Positions 20,216-30,973 of a DNA stretch of 64,000 nt are shown one piece after another (within the stretch, counting starts at the first letter, position 1; each line of letters opens with the position of its first letter). The notes under the pieces were generated by a model. It was not told the origin of the DNA. It saw nothing but the letters and a program-made list of their open reading frames with translations, and did no database searches. The stretch is taken from positions 306,643,456-306,707,455 of the forward strand of contig CM060922.1 in NCBI GenBank assembly GCA_030737875.1, in the 5' to 3' direction. The stretch comes from Allium sativum (lineage: Eukaryota > Streptophyta > Magnoliopsida > Asparagales > Amaryllidaceae). The position numbers and the translations under genes are program-made.

Positions 20216-20727
20216 CATTCTTTTTGAAAGGCAAGTAAATTTTATTAGCACTAAAAAGCAATTACAACAGATTTACAACATTACAACTCAACTATACAGT
20301 AACTATACAATGCAATAATCACCCCCTAATCACTCAACAAAACAACGTTGATAAAAAAAAGTAACCACAATACAAAATAATCCCAAAAAAAACTCAACAC
20401 CGATATTCCAATTCCAGATAATGCAATTACAGTAGACAAAGCAAACTGCTTCAAAAGCATCCATCATTGCTAAGAGATGCCACATATTAGCTGCAAGGAA
20501 CATTTTAACTGTGGAACAATTGATCACTCAAAAATTTCAAAAGCATCAAAGCAACAGCTACCTAGATAGATCACTCAAAAATACCATGTGAACCAAAGTT
20601 TGCTACAATTCACTAATTATCCAACTTGAAAAGCCAAAGCCAGTGCATATCAAAAGTCAGAAGTCGAACTCAACATTGCTATACACTCATATTCATCAAA
20701 ATCCACAAAGAAAATTTCAATTAAATC
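20216..20727 (-). mobile_element. LINE 3' end (minus strand), cut by element C
   Basis: On the minus strand this reads GTAATTGCTTTTTAGTGC, then TAATAAAATTTACTTGCC and TTTCAAAAAGAA, the usual poly(A)-proximal sequence of plant LINEs. The remaining 450 bases show no coding signal. Element C begins at 20728 and interrupts it. Confidence 0.5.
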
Positions 20728-21008
20728 TGTAACAACCCGTATTTTCAATAACCTGTTATAACATAAATCGAGGCAGAATTTAATTCAAAAATCTGAATCA
20801 AGGGAAACGGGCTATGCCATTGCGTTCGTCTCGGAAAAATACGCGAAATAGAGTCCGAGTTTTCGAAAATCGGAGTCCGTATGACCCAGTTAAGGCCCAT
20901 TGAAGTTTTCAGAAATTTCCATGGTAAAAACAGATTTAAATTTTAAATTAAAAATAAGGATTAGGGCTAACTGGCGTCAGGCGGGAAAACTCCCGCCAGG
21001 ACCCCCAT

Positions 21009-21070
21009 GTCGACAGGCATGTCGACAGGGGTCTTAGGGTGTCGACTGCCCTGTCGACAGCCCTGTCGAC
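21009..21070 (+). promoter_or_regulatory. GTCGAC cluster and TATA region, LTR C
   Basis: Five perfect GTCGAC sites (21009, 21021, 21041, 21053, 21065), mostly within TGTCGACA contexts, start just after the E2F-like palindrome and end about 140 bases before TATAAATA at 21211. The sites do not align one for one with those of LTR B, suggesting turnover with maintained number. Confidence 0.55.
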
Positions 21071-21599
21071 ACGGGGTGGTCGGGCAGTTTTGCCTGGCGC
21101 ACCATTTTGATTTGGGCTTGGTTGTGTGGCTTGGTTCTAGAGAATTCCTAAATCTGACGGACCTAAACTAACCTAGGGTTAATCCTAGGGCTAAAAACAC
21201 TCTAATCTTCTATAAATAAGCCCCTAATCCTACCCTAAAACCTCATTATTCATTCTAGCAACCAAACTATGTCAAATTGAATTCTCAAATGGCCTCCACC
21301 TAAAAACCCTAGCCTCCACCCTCTTCAAAAATCATTCCTATGAAGATTTTGATGTTCATACAAGCATTTCTAAGTTGTATGAATGATCATTAGCTTGCAT
21401 ACATCATCAAGTTGCAAGCTTTATTTGCTAAGCTAGAGTTTTTGGGATTTTTGTTAATTGGAGCTTTGTTTTGGGTTTTTATATGCTTGCATAAAAGGGC
21501 TTCTCAATCTTTATTAGTAGATTTGTGTCTTCATAATATTTGTAAGCCCTCTTACCTTCATTTTAGAAACTCTAAAGTTAATATGTGATGAAAGTTGGG

Positions 21600-21990
21600 A
21601 TTTATGCATGTTTAATAAGTTATGCATGCTTATGCGAGTTCACTATGCTATGTTATGCATGTTTAATAAGTTATGCATGCTTATGCGAGTTCACTATGCT
21701 ATGTTATGCATGTTTAATAAGTTATGCATGCTTATGTGAGTTCACTATGCTATGTTATGCATGTTTGATAAGTTATGCATGCTTATGCGAGCTCACTATG
21801 CTATGTTATGCATGTTTGATAAGTCATGCATGTTTATGCAAGTTCACTATGCCATGATTTGCAAGTTTAACAAGTTATGCATGTTTATGCAAGTTCACTA
21901 TGCCATGATTTGCAAGTTTAACAAGTTATGCATGTTTATGCAAGTTCACTATGCTAAGTTATGCAAGCCCAACATGTTATGCATGTTTAT
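21600..21990 (+). repeat. 51 bp tandem repeat array in LTR C
   Basis: Seven to eight copies of a 51 bp unit made of TTATGCATGTTTAATAAG and TTATGCGAGTTCACTATGC phrases. Because 51 is a multiple of three, the array gives an open frame of repeated ACLISYACLCEF-like peptides, which I regard as an artefact. Confidence 0.9.
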
Positions 21991-22263
21991 TATGATATGT
22001 AAGATTTATCATGTATGTTGTGCCAAGTTCCCTCTTTCTATCCTTTATGCGTTATGACGAATATGTAAGTGATAGAATGACGTTGGGGGGTTTTGGGTAA
22101 AACTTAAAATACATGAAAATATAAGATTGGGAATTTACCTATTAAGTTAGGTCTACCCCTTGGGAATTTACCTATTAAGTTAGGTCTACCCAAGTATTTG
22201 TTAAACTTGTAATTATGGTTTGAAAATAAAGTGGACATGACACTTAGAAAACATAAGTGTGGC

Positions 22264-22466
22264 CAACTCGAGGTCGGGTTGAGTTTGTAGTGTAAACCTA
22301 CCCGGAACCGACCGGCTTAACTAGTTGCTACAAACAATAGGACCCAATGTGAGAAGTTGGTCATGTGTACCTGGGACCCGAGGTTAGACCAAGTTGTGGT
22401 ATAAAGCTACCCGGACCCGCCCGGCTTAACTAGTAACCGCAACAAAGTCTAATGTGAGAGGTTAAG
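22264..22466 (+). ncRNA. Tandem nested-hairpin blocks, LTR C
   Basis: Same architecture as in LTR B. Block 1 keeps CCAACT/AGTTGG and GTTTGTAGT/GCTACAAAC (one G-T wobble). Block 2 keeps TTAGAC/GTCTAA and GTTGTGGT/ACCGCAAC. A palindrome-loop hairpin follows at 22788-22805: CTACG and CGTAG enclose GACGTGCA, so that GTGCAC spans the loop and stem edge. Confidence 0.6.
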
Positions 22467-23652
22467 GTACAATTAAATTAATGCCTCATGATTAGGGTTA
22501 AGTCATGGCCCACTAATACTTAACCAATTTTGGGGATACGAGGGATTAAATGGGGTTAAGTGGTGAACTGTTGGTTACACTTAACTAATTTAATCCATGA
22601 TTAGTGAGGGGTTAAACCACACTTAACCCTCTTAGAAAACCCTAGCAACGTGGTCTGTTCCAGCAGTAATCCCAGTTGGGTATCATTCACAACCCTAGAA
22701 GCTAGGCTAGGGAGGGGCACGATTACTGGACTGATGTAAGCGACCAAAGCGACGGCTGAGTGGTACAGCGGTGCGGGTCCAGGCGGGCTACGGACGTGCA
22801 CGTAGTCCGGTGTTGAACAAACTCGAGGCACGGGTACCAGTAGGTTTAGACTGTGCATTATTGCTTAGGTGTCTGGGGTTGACACCCGAGGGCTTGATAC
22901 ACCAGAAGGTGGACCCAGCACAGTCTGACTACAACCATATGTGGGCCGTATGGACACCAACACTTGACATGTTAGGTTTATAGGGAGCCGATCGATTAGA
23001 CCGTTGGGCTGGACCTTGCATTAAGGTCACCTCATGCTATTGGGCCAAAGTTTGGGCTGAGGGACCAATACCTGTTATGTTAGTTTGCTAGTACACTGTG
23101 GTGCAAAGCTTAATCTCCTTTATGTGATGACACCTTTATCTATTGCCAGTATGTTCATCTCAGTTTCCATCATGATGTTAACTTTACTAGTTTATAGACT
23201 GATCGTAGTAGGGCTTACCAGTCTTTTTGACTGACCTGTTTTCTTTCGCTTCTTTTCTTCCGTCCCCCCCCCCCCCCAGGTTCTCAGGGAGGGAACAGTG
23301 GTGCTTAGCTTGGATCACTTGCTTGTTTGCTGGATAGCTCATGTATGCCTGGACATTGAGCTCGCTATGGTTTATCATCTTTATTTTTGGGGATAGCACT
23401 ATGTATTTCAGTATTTCTATTTATGATGTACTAGACATGTTTATTTTGGCAATTGACTTTATGATGTACTAGACTTGTTTTGAGATGGTTTGAGATATTC
23501 CGCTGTTTTATTCTCACTTACTCTGTTTTACATATATTTATGTTCTTGTTCTGGCTTGATATATCATTATGCATGCTTACCCAGTTCTAACGCCCCCCAG
23601 AAGCTAGTGCCCCCGAAAGAGTGACCCTAGCGGAGGTGGGGTGTTACAAATT

Positions 23653-23664
23653 TGGTATCAGAGC
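23653..23664 (+). other. Primer-binding site of element C
   Basis: TGGTATCAGAGC, complementary to the 3' end of initiator tRNA-Met, four bases after the LTR end. Reverse transcription of the element would start here. Confidence 0.9.
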
Positions 23665-23843
23665 ATATGGTTTACAAGAAAGGACAAAAAGTTTTTAAAA
23701 GACTTTTGAAAAACTATTTTCAAAACAAGTATAAAGTATTTTCCAAAGAAAAGTCTAGTATTTTAAAAGGGCTATTCCCCAAAAAGCCATTAGCGTTATC
23801 CTTCGTTCCCTTGACCTAATCTTATCTTATCCTTCGTTTCAGT

Positions 23844-24773
23844 ATGGCTGAGGATCTTGCCATCCCGGATGGAGTAAATGTGCCACTCTGGTATAGGAGA
23901 CTTCTAGAAGCTAGGGCGGCAGCCGGCCCCGCAAACCCTACTCCCACTCCTCCTCCTATAGTTGAGAATCCTCCCCCTAATGTCCCTCCTCCGGTGGTTC
24001 CTGTTCCCCCTCCTCCATTTAATATTCCTCCTCCCATTGCTAATGTTCCTCCTCCTCCTGTTGCTGAGGCTCCTCTTCCCCCTCCTCCCCCTCAGCATCC
24101 TCAGGTTGAGTTCACGAAGGTTTGTAAAGACTTCAAGGCGATGGGAGGCAAGAATTTCCTAGGCACGGAATCTTTTGTTGAAGCTAGGAATTGGCTGAAA
24201 GACACTGAGGACCTATTTGCTATCTTTGGGATTGATGACGAGAGGAAGATCTTATTGACAGTGTGGCTTTTGAAGGATGAAGCGGCCTATTGGTTGGAGG
24301 TCACCAATGGGACGAGGCCCGTTGAGACTTGGGCCGATTTGAGGGCTAGATTTGTGGCCAAGTTTCTATCTTCTGCTGAGGCGAATTTACAGATGGAGAA
24401 GTTCATTGCATTAAAGCAAGGTGACATGTCTGTCAAGGAGTATGTGAACAAGTTTAATCAGCTGGCCCGTTTTGGTTTGGATATGGTGAACACTCCTGAG
24501 AAGAAGGCTCTTCGATTTGCTAGAGGGTTGAATGAGCCGCTGCAGGGCTTGGCGATGTCACATATTCCGCATGGGGCTACTTTTGAGAGTTTGGTCAATA
24601 TGGCTCTACTTCAGGGAGATGGAAAGAAAGAGGTCAAGACGAGTGATACTCAAGCAAAGAAGACTGATTCTCAAAGCTAAGGCAATCAAGGTGGTCAAAG
24701 CAGTCAGGGGAATCAGGGCAAGAACAAGAAGGGGAACAACAACAAAGGCAAGGGAAAGTGCAATTACTGTGGT
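23844..24773 (+). pseudogene. gag: Gag region of element C, one in-frame stop
   Basis: Gag coats the RNA in virus-like particles. The frame opens at ATG 23844 (MAEDLAIPDG). It has a Pro-rich stretch at about residues 31-85, a retrotransposon Gag domain at about 90-225 (FLGTESFVEARNWL, DEAAYWLEV, KQGDMSVKEYVNKFNQLARF), then a Gln/Lys/Asn-rich linker. TAA at 24678-24680 interrupts it at codon 279. The same frame continues downstream into the zinc knuckle [14 protein letters not shown] (24759-24800) and Pol, so Gag-Pol was originally one polyprotein. The stop is probably a CAA to TAA change in a Gln-rich stretch. Read-through is conceivable but I assume decay. Confidence 0.88.
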
Positions 24774-27569
24774 GTGCCTGGACACTTTGCTAAGGATTGT
24801 AGGAAGAAGAAAAGGAAGCTTAGTGGTGGATATTTTTCCTGTGGTGAGGCCGGACACTTCAGCAAGGAGTGCCCGAAGAAGAAAGGACAGGCTGGACCTT
24901 CAGGAGGGCAAGTTCATGCTCTCAATACCGCTTCAGTTCCCGATCGAGGTAGTGTTTCTGTTGAGAACCTTGTTTATGTTTCTGATCTTCCAGTTCGTAC
25001 CTTGTTTGATTCTGGTGCATCACATAGCTTTATTTCATCTGATCTTGTTGATAGCTTGCACCTTAGTACTAGCTTAGTGGATGATCCCGTTTGTGTTTCG
25101 AATCCCATTGGGGGTTCTGCTCATCTATCTATGATATGTGAGGATCTGAGGATCTCTATACTCAGCGTAGAGTTCTTGTGTAGTGCATATGTTCTTGGTT
25201 TCAGGGGATACGGATTGATATTGGGCATGGATTGGCTGTCCCGATATGGAGCTATTCTTGATTGTGAGCATAGGGTTGTGAGGCTTGTGACTCGCCTTGG
25301 CAACACCTTAGAGATTTCATGCAATCCGAAGGATCCCGTCATGTTGTGCTATCTTGAATCTCTCGACTCGTCAGAGGAAACCCTTCAGTCTGTAAGGGTG
25401 GTCCGAGATTATCCAGATGTATTTGAAGAAGTTAAGGGGTTTCCCCCTAAACGAGAGATTGACTTTCGCATTTATCTGGTGGATAATGCTAAGCCTGTTT
25501 CTTTGCCCGTTCGGCACATGGCTCCGCGTGAGAGACGGGAGCTCAGCAAGCAAGTAAAGGAGTTACTTGAGAAGAACTTCATCAGACGAAGTATATCCGA
25601 ATGGGGAGCGCCTGTGGTGTTTGCTACTAAGGCAGATGGTTCTCTTCGACTCTGTGTGGATTATAGAGAATTGAATAAGCTGACTAAGAAGAACAGACAC
25701 CCGTTACCGAGGATCGATGATCTCTTTGACCAGCTTGTTGGTGCTTCTGTTTTCTCTCAGCTTGATCTTGCTACTGGATTTCATCAGCTCAGAGTGGCTG
25801 AAGATAGTATAGACAAGACTGCATTCAGAACTCCAGATGGATTCTTTGAATGGCTTGTTATGCCGTTCGGCTTGACGAATGCACCCGCGTATTTCGTGGA
25901 CTTGATGAGTAGGGTGTTTTGGGAGTTCTTGAACAAGTTTGTCGTGGTCTTTGTGGATGATATTCTGATCTTCTCCAAGGATGAAGAAGAGCACGCGAGG
26001 CATCTTGTAGAGGCGATGGATACGCTTAGAGCGCATCAGTTAAAGGCCAAGTTCTCCAAGTGTCACTTTTGGAGAAGGGAAGTTAGATTCCTTGGGCATA
26101 TCGTATCCAAGCAAGGCTTAGCGGTGGATCCCGCTAAGGTGGTTGCAGTTCAGGATTGGAAGACTCCAAGGAATGCAACCGAGGTAAGAAGTTTTCTAGG
26201 TCTTGCGGGTTTTTACCGGAAGTTCATCAAGGACTTCGCGAAGATATCCGCTCCTCTTACTAAGTTGACTAAGAAGAACTTAGTTTTTGCCTGGGATATG
26301 GATTGTGAGCTTGCTTTTCGGAGACTCAAGAGAGCCCTTACCTCAGCACCAGTTCTAGCTTTACCCGATGGTGGTAAGATGTTTACCGTGTACACTGATG
26401 CTTGTGGCACTGGATTGGGCGCCGTTCTGATGCAAGAAGGCAGAGTTATATGTTTTGGTGGTAGGCAACTTAAAGTGCATGAGAAGAAGTATCCTACTCA
26501 TGATCTAGAGCTGGCAGCGATTGTATATGCACTCAAGGCTTGGCGTCATTATCTTCTGGGAGAGAGATTTGAGCTGTATACTGATCATAAGTCTTTGAAG
26601 TATCTCTTTTCGCAAAAGGATCTGAACTTGAGGCAGCAAAGATGGATGGAATTCTTGGCGTCCTATGATTTTGATATAGCCTATACCCCTGGCAAGGGGA
26701 ATGTTGTAGCGGATGCGTTGAGTAGAAAAAGGTTGACACTAAGTCCTCTATTTGTTGAGATGAAGAATTTAGAGTTCTTGGCAACCTTTGATTTCTCTTT
26801 GGCGGTGGAGTCGATGACCGGTTCTTTAGCATCTCTAGAGCTCAGGCCTACCCTTCTGGATCAAGTTGGGGCTTCGCAGAAGGAAGACCCTCAGATAATT
26901 GAGATCATGGATAAGCTGATTCGAGGGGAGACATCTAGTCACCTTGCTCGATATTCCATAGATGATAAGGGTTGGCTGAGGAGAGACGGAAGGCTTTGTG
27001 TTCCGATGATAGAAGACTTGGTGAGGAAAGTTCTTGATGAAGCACATCGTTCCAAGTTGACTATACATCCGGGTGGAGATAAGATGTATAAGGATATGAA
27101 GCGCATTTTCTTCTGGCCTGGAATGAAGAAGGATGTGGCGGAGTTTGTCTCTAGATGTATCGTTTGTCAGAGAGTAAAAGCTGAGTCGAAGAAGCCCGGT
27201 GGGCTATTGCATCCTCTAGAGGTCCCGCTATGGAAGTGGGAGAGTATTTCTATGGACTTTATTGATGGGCTTCTAAGGTCAAGGAAAGGGAATACGAGCA
27301 TATGGGTCATTGTAGATAGGCTTACGAAGAGTGCTCATTTCATTCCGGTGAAGAGCAAAAGGACCGCATCTGGACTAGCATCAGTATATCTTCGTGAGAT
27401 AGTACGACTACATGGAGTCCCTTCAAGCATAGTCAGTGACCGAGACCCCATCTTTACTAGTCAGTTCTGGAACAGTTTGCAGGATGCTATGGGCAGGAGG
27501 TTGAACCTGAGTACGGCTTATCACCCACAAACGGACGGTCAGACAGAAAGGGTGAATAGGGTACTTTAG
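24774..27569 (+). CDS. pol: Pol of element C: protease, RT, RNase H, integrase (931 codons)
   Basis: Long open frame, in phase with Gag; the Met at 24774 lies inside the first zinc knuckle and is not a natural start. The second knuckle is damaged ([14 protein letters not shown], first Cys replaced). Protease DSG is at residues 79-81. RT has [10 protein letters not shown] (329-338) and FVDD (393-396). RNase H keeps D542, E579, D604 and D647. Integrase keeps H758, H765, C795 and C798 and the catalytic D828, D889 and E925. A TAG at 27567 ends the frame within integrase. Every catalytic residue I checked is present, unusual for this window. Expected role: reverse transcription and integration of the element. 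Confidence 0.93.
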   Translation: MPGHFAKDCRKKKRKLSGGYFSCGEAGHFSKECPKKKGQAGPSGGQVHALNTASVPDRGSVSVENLVYVSDLPVRTLFDSGASHSFISSDLVDSLHLSTSLVDDPVCVSNPIGGSAHLSMICEDLRISILSVEFLCSAYVLGFRGYGLILGMDWLSRYGAILDCEHRVVRLVTRLGNTLEISCNPKDPVMLCYLESLDSSEETLQSVRVVRDYPDVFEEVKGFPPKREIDFRIYLVDNAKPVSLPVRHMAPRERRELSKQVKELLEKNFIRRSISEWGAPVVFATKADGSLRLCVDYRELNKLTKKNRHPLPRIDDLFDQLVGASVFSQLDLATGFHQLRVAEDSIDKTAFRTPDGFFEWLVMPFGLTNAPAYFVDLMSRVFWEFLNKFVVVFVDDILIFSKDEEEHARHLVEAMDTLRAHQLKAKFSKCHFWRREVRFLGHIVSKQGLAVDPAKVVAVQDWKTPRNATEVRSFLGLAGFYRKFIKDFAKISAPLTKLTKKNLVFAWDMDCELAFRRLKRALTSAPVLALPDGGKMFTVYTDACGTGLGAVLMQEGRVICFGGRQLKVHEKKYPTHDLELAAIVYALKAWRHYLLGERFELYTDHKSLKYLFSQKDLNLRQQRWMEFLASYDFDIAYTPGKGNVVADALSRKRLTLSPLFVEMKNLEFLATFDFSLAVESMTGSLASLELRPTLLDQVGASQKEDPQIIEIMDKLIRGETSSHLARYSIDDKGWLRRDGRLCVPMIEDLVRKVLDEAHRSKLTIHPGGDKMYKDMKRIFFWPGMKKDVAEFVSRCIVCQRVKAESKKPGGLLHPLEVPLWKWESISMDFIDGLLRSRKGNTSIWVIVDRLTKSAHFIPVKSKRTASGLASVYLREIVRLHGVPSSIVSDRDPIFTSQFWNSLQDAMGRRLNLSTAYHPQTDGQTERVNRVL

Positions 27570-28296
27570 GACTTGTTGAGGCTTTGCATTCTGGATTTTG
27601 GTGGTGCTTGGGAAGACCATCTTCCTCTTGTCGAGCATAGGGATGGCACCATTTGAAGCTTTATATGGGAGGCCGTGCAAGTCACCCACATGTTGGTGGG
27701 AGACTACAGATAAGCTTATACTTGGACCCGACATGATTAGAGATACATCCGAGAAGGTCGAGTTGATTAGAAGACGGATGAAGGCGGCCCAAGACCGACA
27801 GAAATCCTATGCTGATAAGCGAAGATCCGATTTGAAGTGTGATGTTGGGGACATGGTTTTCGTAAAGGTTTCTCCTTTGCGGAATGTGGTCCGATTTGGA
27901 GCTGTTGGGAAGTTAGCACCGAGATTTGTTGGACCCTTCCCTATCATAGAGAGAATTAGGAAGATGGCTTATAAAGTGCAATTGCCCGAGAAGCTGTCCG
28001 GAGTGCATAATGTCTTTCATGTCTCGCATCTCCGAAAGTGCCTACATGAGTCCGCTGAGGTGGTTGAACCTAGCATTCTTGAAGACGTGGAAGTAGAGAA
28101 AGAGGCAACTTTGAGGAGAGCTCCGATTCGTATCTTGGGGACGGAGACCAAGAAGCTAAGGAATCGAGAGGTCAAGTTGGTGAAGGTTCAATGGGGTGAA
28201 GCCGAAGAAGACGCAACTTGGGAAACCGAGGAGAAGATGCGTGGGCTTTATCCATTCCTTTTTGAGGGTACACTCTCAATCTCTTTCCTTTGTTAG
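27570..28296 (+). pseudogene. Integrase C-terminus and chromodomain of element C, frameshifted
   Basis: Coding resumes in phase after the TAG (DLLRLCILDFGGAWEDHLPL). A 29 bp deletion relative to element D then removes the FAYNNSYQAT segment and shifts the frame. From about 27640 the new frame runs MAPFEALYGR, then the GPY/F-like module (KLAPRFVGPFPIIERI), then VHNVFHVSHLRKCLHE. It ends with a chromodomain (RILGTETKKLRNREVKLVKV, DATWETEEKM) and stops at 28296. Chromodomains tether such integrases to heterochromatin marks. Confidence 0.88.
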
Positions 28297-28627
28297 CATA
28301 TCTTTCTCTTTGCTATCCATGTTTATCTAGTTATCGTGCTAATCTTGTCATGAGAACCTTAGATAGAAACCCTTTGGATGAAACATGTGTTTGAGACATG
28401 TTATGTTTGATGGTTGCAAGTGGTTGCAAGTGTTTGCAAGTGGTTACTCGTGGATGCATGATACACATTAGGCACTAGATCGGCTCACACACTCCTCATA
28501 TTGCATGTGCATGAGTGTTTATGCTTATTCTTGGATGAAATTTGTATGCAATCACATGGATGATGCATATGGATATATGATTGAGCACGCATGTAGATAT
28601 TATACATTATGTACGTTTAGATTTATA
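28297..28627 (+). other. 3' untranslated part of element C up to the junction
   Basis: Matches the equivalent part of D (35290-35600): GGTTGCAAGTGGTTGC, GTGGATGCAT and TAGATCGGCTCA phrases. It has no polypurine tract. At about 28628 it passes into TGTATGGTATTATTGG, which in D lies about 0.9 kb inside the LTR. Confidence 0.75.
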
Positions 28628-28815
28628 TGTATGGTATTATTGGAATCTATTGGATGATGAACTCATTATGCCAACTTAGTGATGAACATGTCATGTTATA
28701 ATTTGGTGGTTACTTGCATGTTTATGATCTAATTCACATGCCTACATGTTTAGATCAACATTTATGTAAATTTAGAACTTTGTTAAGTTGAATCTGTTTA
28801 TGTTGCAAGTTGGAT

Positions 28816-29065
28816 TTGTGGCTCTCTTATTTTTTAACACACATAAGTTATCATGCTAAGTTGTGATTTAAATATGTTTATAGTGGTTCTCTTATGTTTT
28901 AGCACACATAAGTTATCATGCTAAGTTGTGATCTAAATATGTTTATAGTGGCTCTCTTATGTTTTAACACACATAAGTTATCATGCTAAGTTGAGATTTA
29001 AATATGTGTATAGTAGCTTTCTTATGTTTTCACATACATAAGTTAATATGCTAAGTTGTGGTTTA
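28816..29065 (+). repeat. 65 bp tandem repeats in the 5' LTR of D
   Basis: Four copies of a 65 bp unit (GTGGCTCTCTTATG, TTTTAACACACATAAG, TTATCATGCTAAGTTGTG). The same array is in the 3' LTR at about 36953-37205. It occupies the position held by the 51 bp array in LTR C. Confidence 0.88.
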
Positions 29066-29506
29066 AAATTGTGTTAATATGTAAATCCTCCATGTTAGAC
29101 CTATATCAAGTTTACATGATAATTAGATCCAACTTAGTCACAAGTTCACCTTTACCTGTTTAATTAAGATTAGTGATGCTTCTATGCCAAGTTACACATG
29201 ATAAGTTAAAAGTATGTTATTGTATGCTTATTTCATGTCCCTTGTTTGTTACCCTTTTTGTTTATGAGTTTGGGCTAATTTACTAGCCCAACATTTTATG
29301 TAATTTATGTGAACTTACCACGGGGGTAGCGTTGGGAAAACATGAAAATTTCATGGCATAGATTTGTTCATGAAATGATATATTTGGTATACCATTTATT
29401 GTGAGCATAATCAAAAGGATAATTATGACATGATTAAATTAAGATTAATTTACATATAAAATAAGACATATATAGAAATATGTGAATTTAGAAAAAACGA
29501 ATATGC

Positions 29507-29717
29507 CTAACCCGAGGTTAGACTGAGTTGTGGTGTAAAACTGCTTGGAACCGACCGACACATCCAGTGACCACAACAAGACCTGCCTAATGTGGGTGGT
29601 TAGTGCATCAAGCCCAAAAAGGACCAAGGTTAAACTGAGTTGTGGTGTAAAACTGCCCGGAACCGACTTGCACATCCAGTGACCACAACAAGACCTGTCT
29701 AATGTGAGTGGTTGGTG
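29507..29717 (+). ncRNA. Tandem nested-hairpin blocks, 5' LTR of D
   Basis: Block 1 has CTAACC/GGTTAG outside and GTTGTGGT/ACCACAAC inside. Block 2 has the same inner stem. Loop text CTGCCCGGAACCGAC is kept. The middle stem is partly broken in this copy (GCCTAA for GTCTAA) but intact in the 3' LTR. Confidence 0.55.
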
Positions 29718-30792
29718 CTTTAATGAATAAATTAAAGCTAAGTCAAGATTGGTAGGGTTAAGTCAATTAGGGAAACACTTAACCGATTCAACATGTTAAC
29801 TAAACTTGGACACTTAACCAAATAAACATGTTAATAAGAAAACCCTAGTAACGGGGACCCATTTCAGCAGTAACCCACATAAATGTATCATGGTACCCTG
29901 AACTAGGCAGGGTGGGGCACGATTACTGGGCTGATTATAAGCGGTCAAAACATCGGCGGTTGGTGCGTCAGTGTAGGTTCCGACGGATACGGGCGTGTAC
30001 GTACACTGGAGTGGAAAAAGCAGGCACTGGGCATTAGTAGTATACACTGTGCATCTTGAATCGTGTCGAGTTGCCACCAGAGGGACTGATACACCCCATG
30101 GTGGGACCAGCACAGGTATCTACAGCCAAGTGGGGCTGAATGACATAGGATATGAATGCATGCGAGTAGGAGCCAATCATTAAGGGGATCGTTCATTATG
30201 AACACGTGGGGCTGGTTGAACCAATGGTTTGTAGGTGCAGAGACTATAGTAATGGGTGCGATCACATGTTCATCTTATCTTATATTAGGGTATTGTCCTA
30301 TGTTCTGTTATTACTGTCATGATCCCTTTCCTTATTTAAATACTAGTAATCACTGAACTTACAGACTTATTGTCTAACCTGTTTTATTTTGCCTCTTTTC
30401 TTCCGTTTCCCCCCTAGATCCACAGGAAGGGAATATTCCAGCTTAGTCAGAATTTTTGCAAGCTTCAAGAAAGTAGATGTATGATTGGGATTCTCTTACC
30501 TTCGCTACGGCTTTTGGACACTACACTTGGGGATTTATGCAGTTTTATTTATGGTTTATACTTCTTTATTAAATAATCAAGACGGAAATTATGATGTAAT
30601 GTTTTGGAAGTTATTTTGAGACAAATTGTTGTAATGCTTTTGTATTGAACTACGAATGCAATAAATGTTTGATTTTTTGTTGCTTATATTTATCTGTTTT
30701 GTAAATTTTTCTGTGTCTTGTACCTATAACCCTCCACCAAAGTTAAGGCATTCCCTTTGTGAGTGACCTTAACGGAGGTGGGGTGTTTCACT

Positions 30793-30804
30793 TGGTATCA
30801 GAGC
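30793..30804 (+). other. Primer-binding site of element D
   Basis: TGGTATCAGAGC, tRNA-Met type, two bases after the LTR end. Confidence 0.9.
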
Positions 30805-30973
30805 AAAGGTTTACCATATCAGATAAGAGTTTTTGAAAAACTATTTTCAAAAGAAATATAAAGAAGCATTTTACAAGAAAAAGTGTTATTTTATTTTAAA
30901 GGCATAAACCCCCAAAAGCCATATGCCTTATCTTTCTATCCTTTGTTTTGAATCTTTTCTTTTTCGTTTCAGA

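Larger units (their letters stand above)
20728..23648 (+). repeat. 5' LTR of element C
   Basis: 2.9 kb, TGTAACAACCC...GGGGTGTTACA, closely matching solo LTR B. Contains the GC-rich palindrome (20980-20997), GTCGAC cluster, TATA (21211-21218), 51 bp tandem repeats, duplicated 33 bp unit (22124-22191), two hairpin blocks, palindrome-loop hairpin and a 14-C tract. AAATC at 20723-20727 would be the left target duplication but its partner is missing. Confidence 0.92.
20728..28627 (+). mobile_element. Element C: Tekay-type chromovirus lacking its 3' LTR
   Basis: 5' LTR, Met primer site, Gag, protease, RT, RNase H, integrase and chromodomain occur in canonical Ty3/gypsy order on the plus strand. 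The C-terminal chromodomain plus long LTRs point to the Tekay (Del) chromovirus lineage. The element ends abruptly near 28627, before any polypurine tract or 3' LTR, where sequence switches to the interior of the 5' LTR of D. The best explanation is a deletion joining C and D. Confidence 0.85.
28628..30790 (+). repeat. 5' LTR of element D, first 0.9 kb missing
   Basis: Aligns with 36772-38955 of the 3' LTR and ends GGGGTGTTTCA directly before the primer site. It lacks the part holding the promoter (GTCGAC cluster, TATA), so D could not be transcribed from this LTR. Includes 65 bp repeats at 28816-29065 and hairpin blocks at about 29507-29605 and 29620-29717. An antisense ORF at 29945-30265 is also open in the 3' LTR but shows no protein features. 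Confidence 0.85.

Noticed and set aside
21585..22057. Cys-rich repetitive ORFs (ACLISYACLCEF repeats) that could suggest a novel repeat protein
   Set aside because: They arise from the 51 bp tandem array in LTR C, whose unit is a multiple of three; no start context, and the shorter-unit array in LTR B gives no such protein.
28816..29065. Regular repeats that could be mistaken for a CRISPR array
   Set aside because: The units are contiguous without unique spacers, are copied in the 3' LTR, and lie in a plant retrotransposon.
29945..30265. Antisense ORF of 106 codons, also open in the 3' LTR copy (38096-38425)
   Set aside because: The two copies are LTR duplicates of one element, so shared openness is expected. 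It has no recognisable domain, and LTRs B and C do not keep it open.
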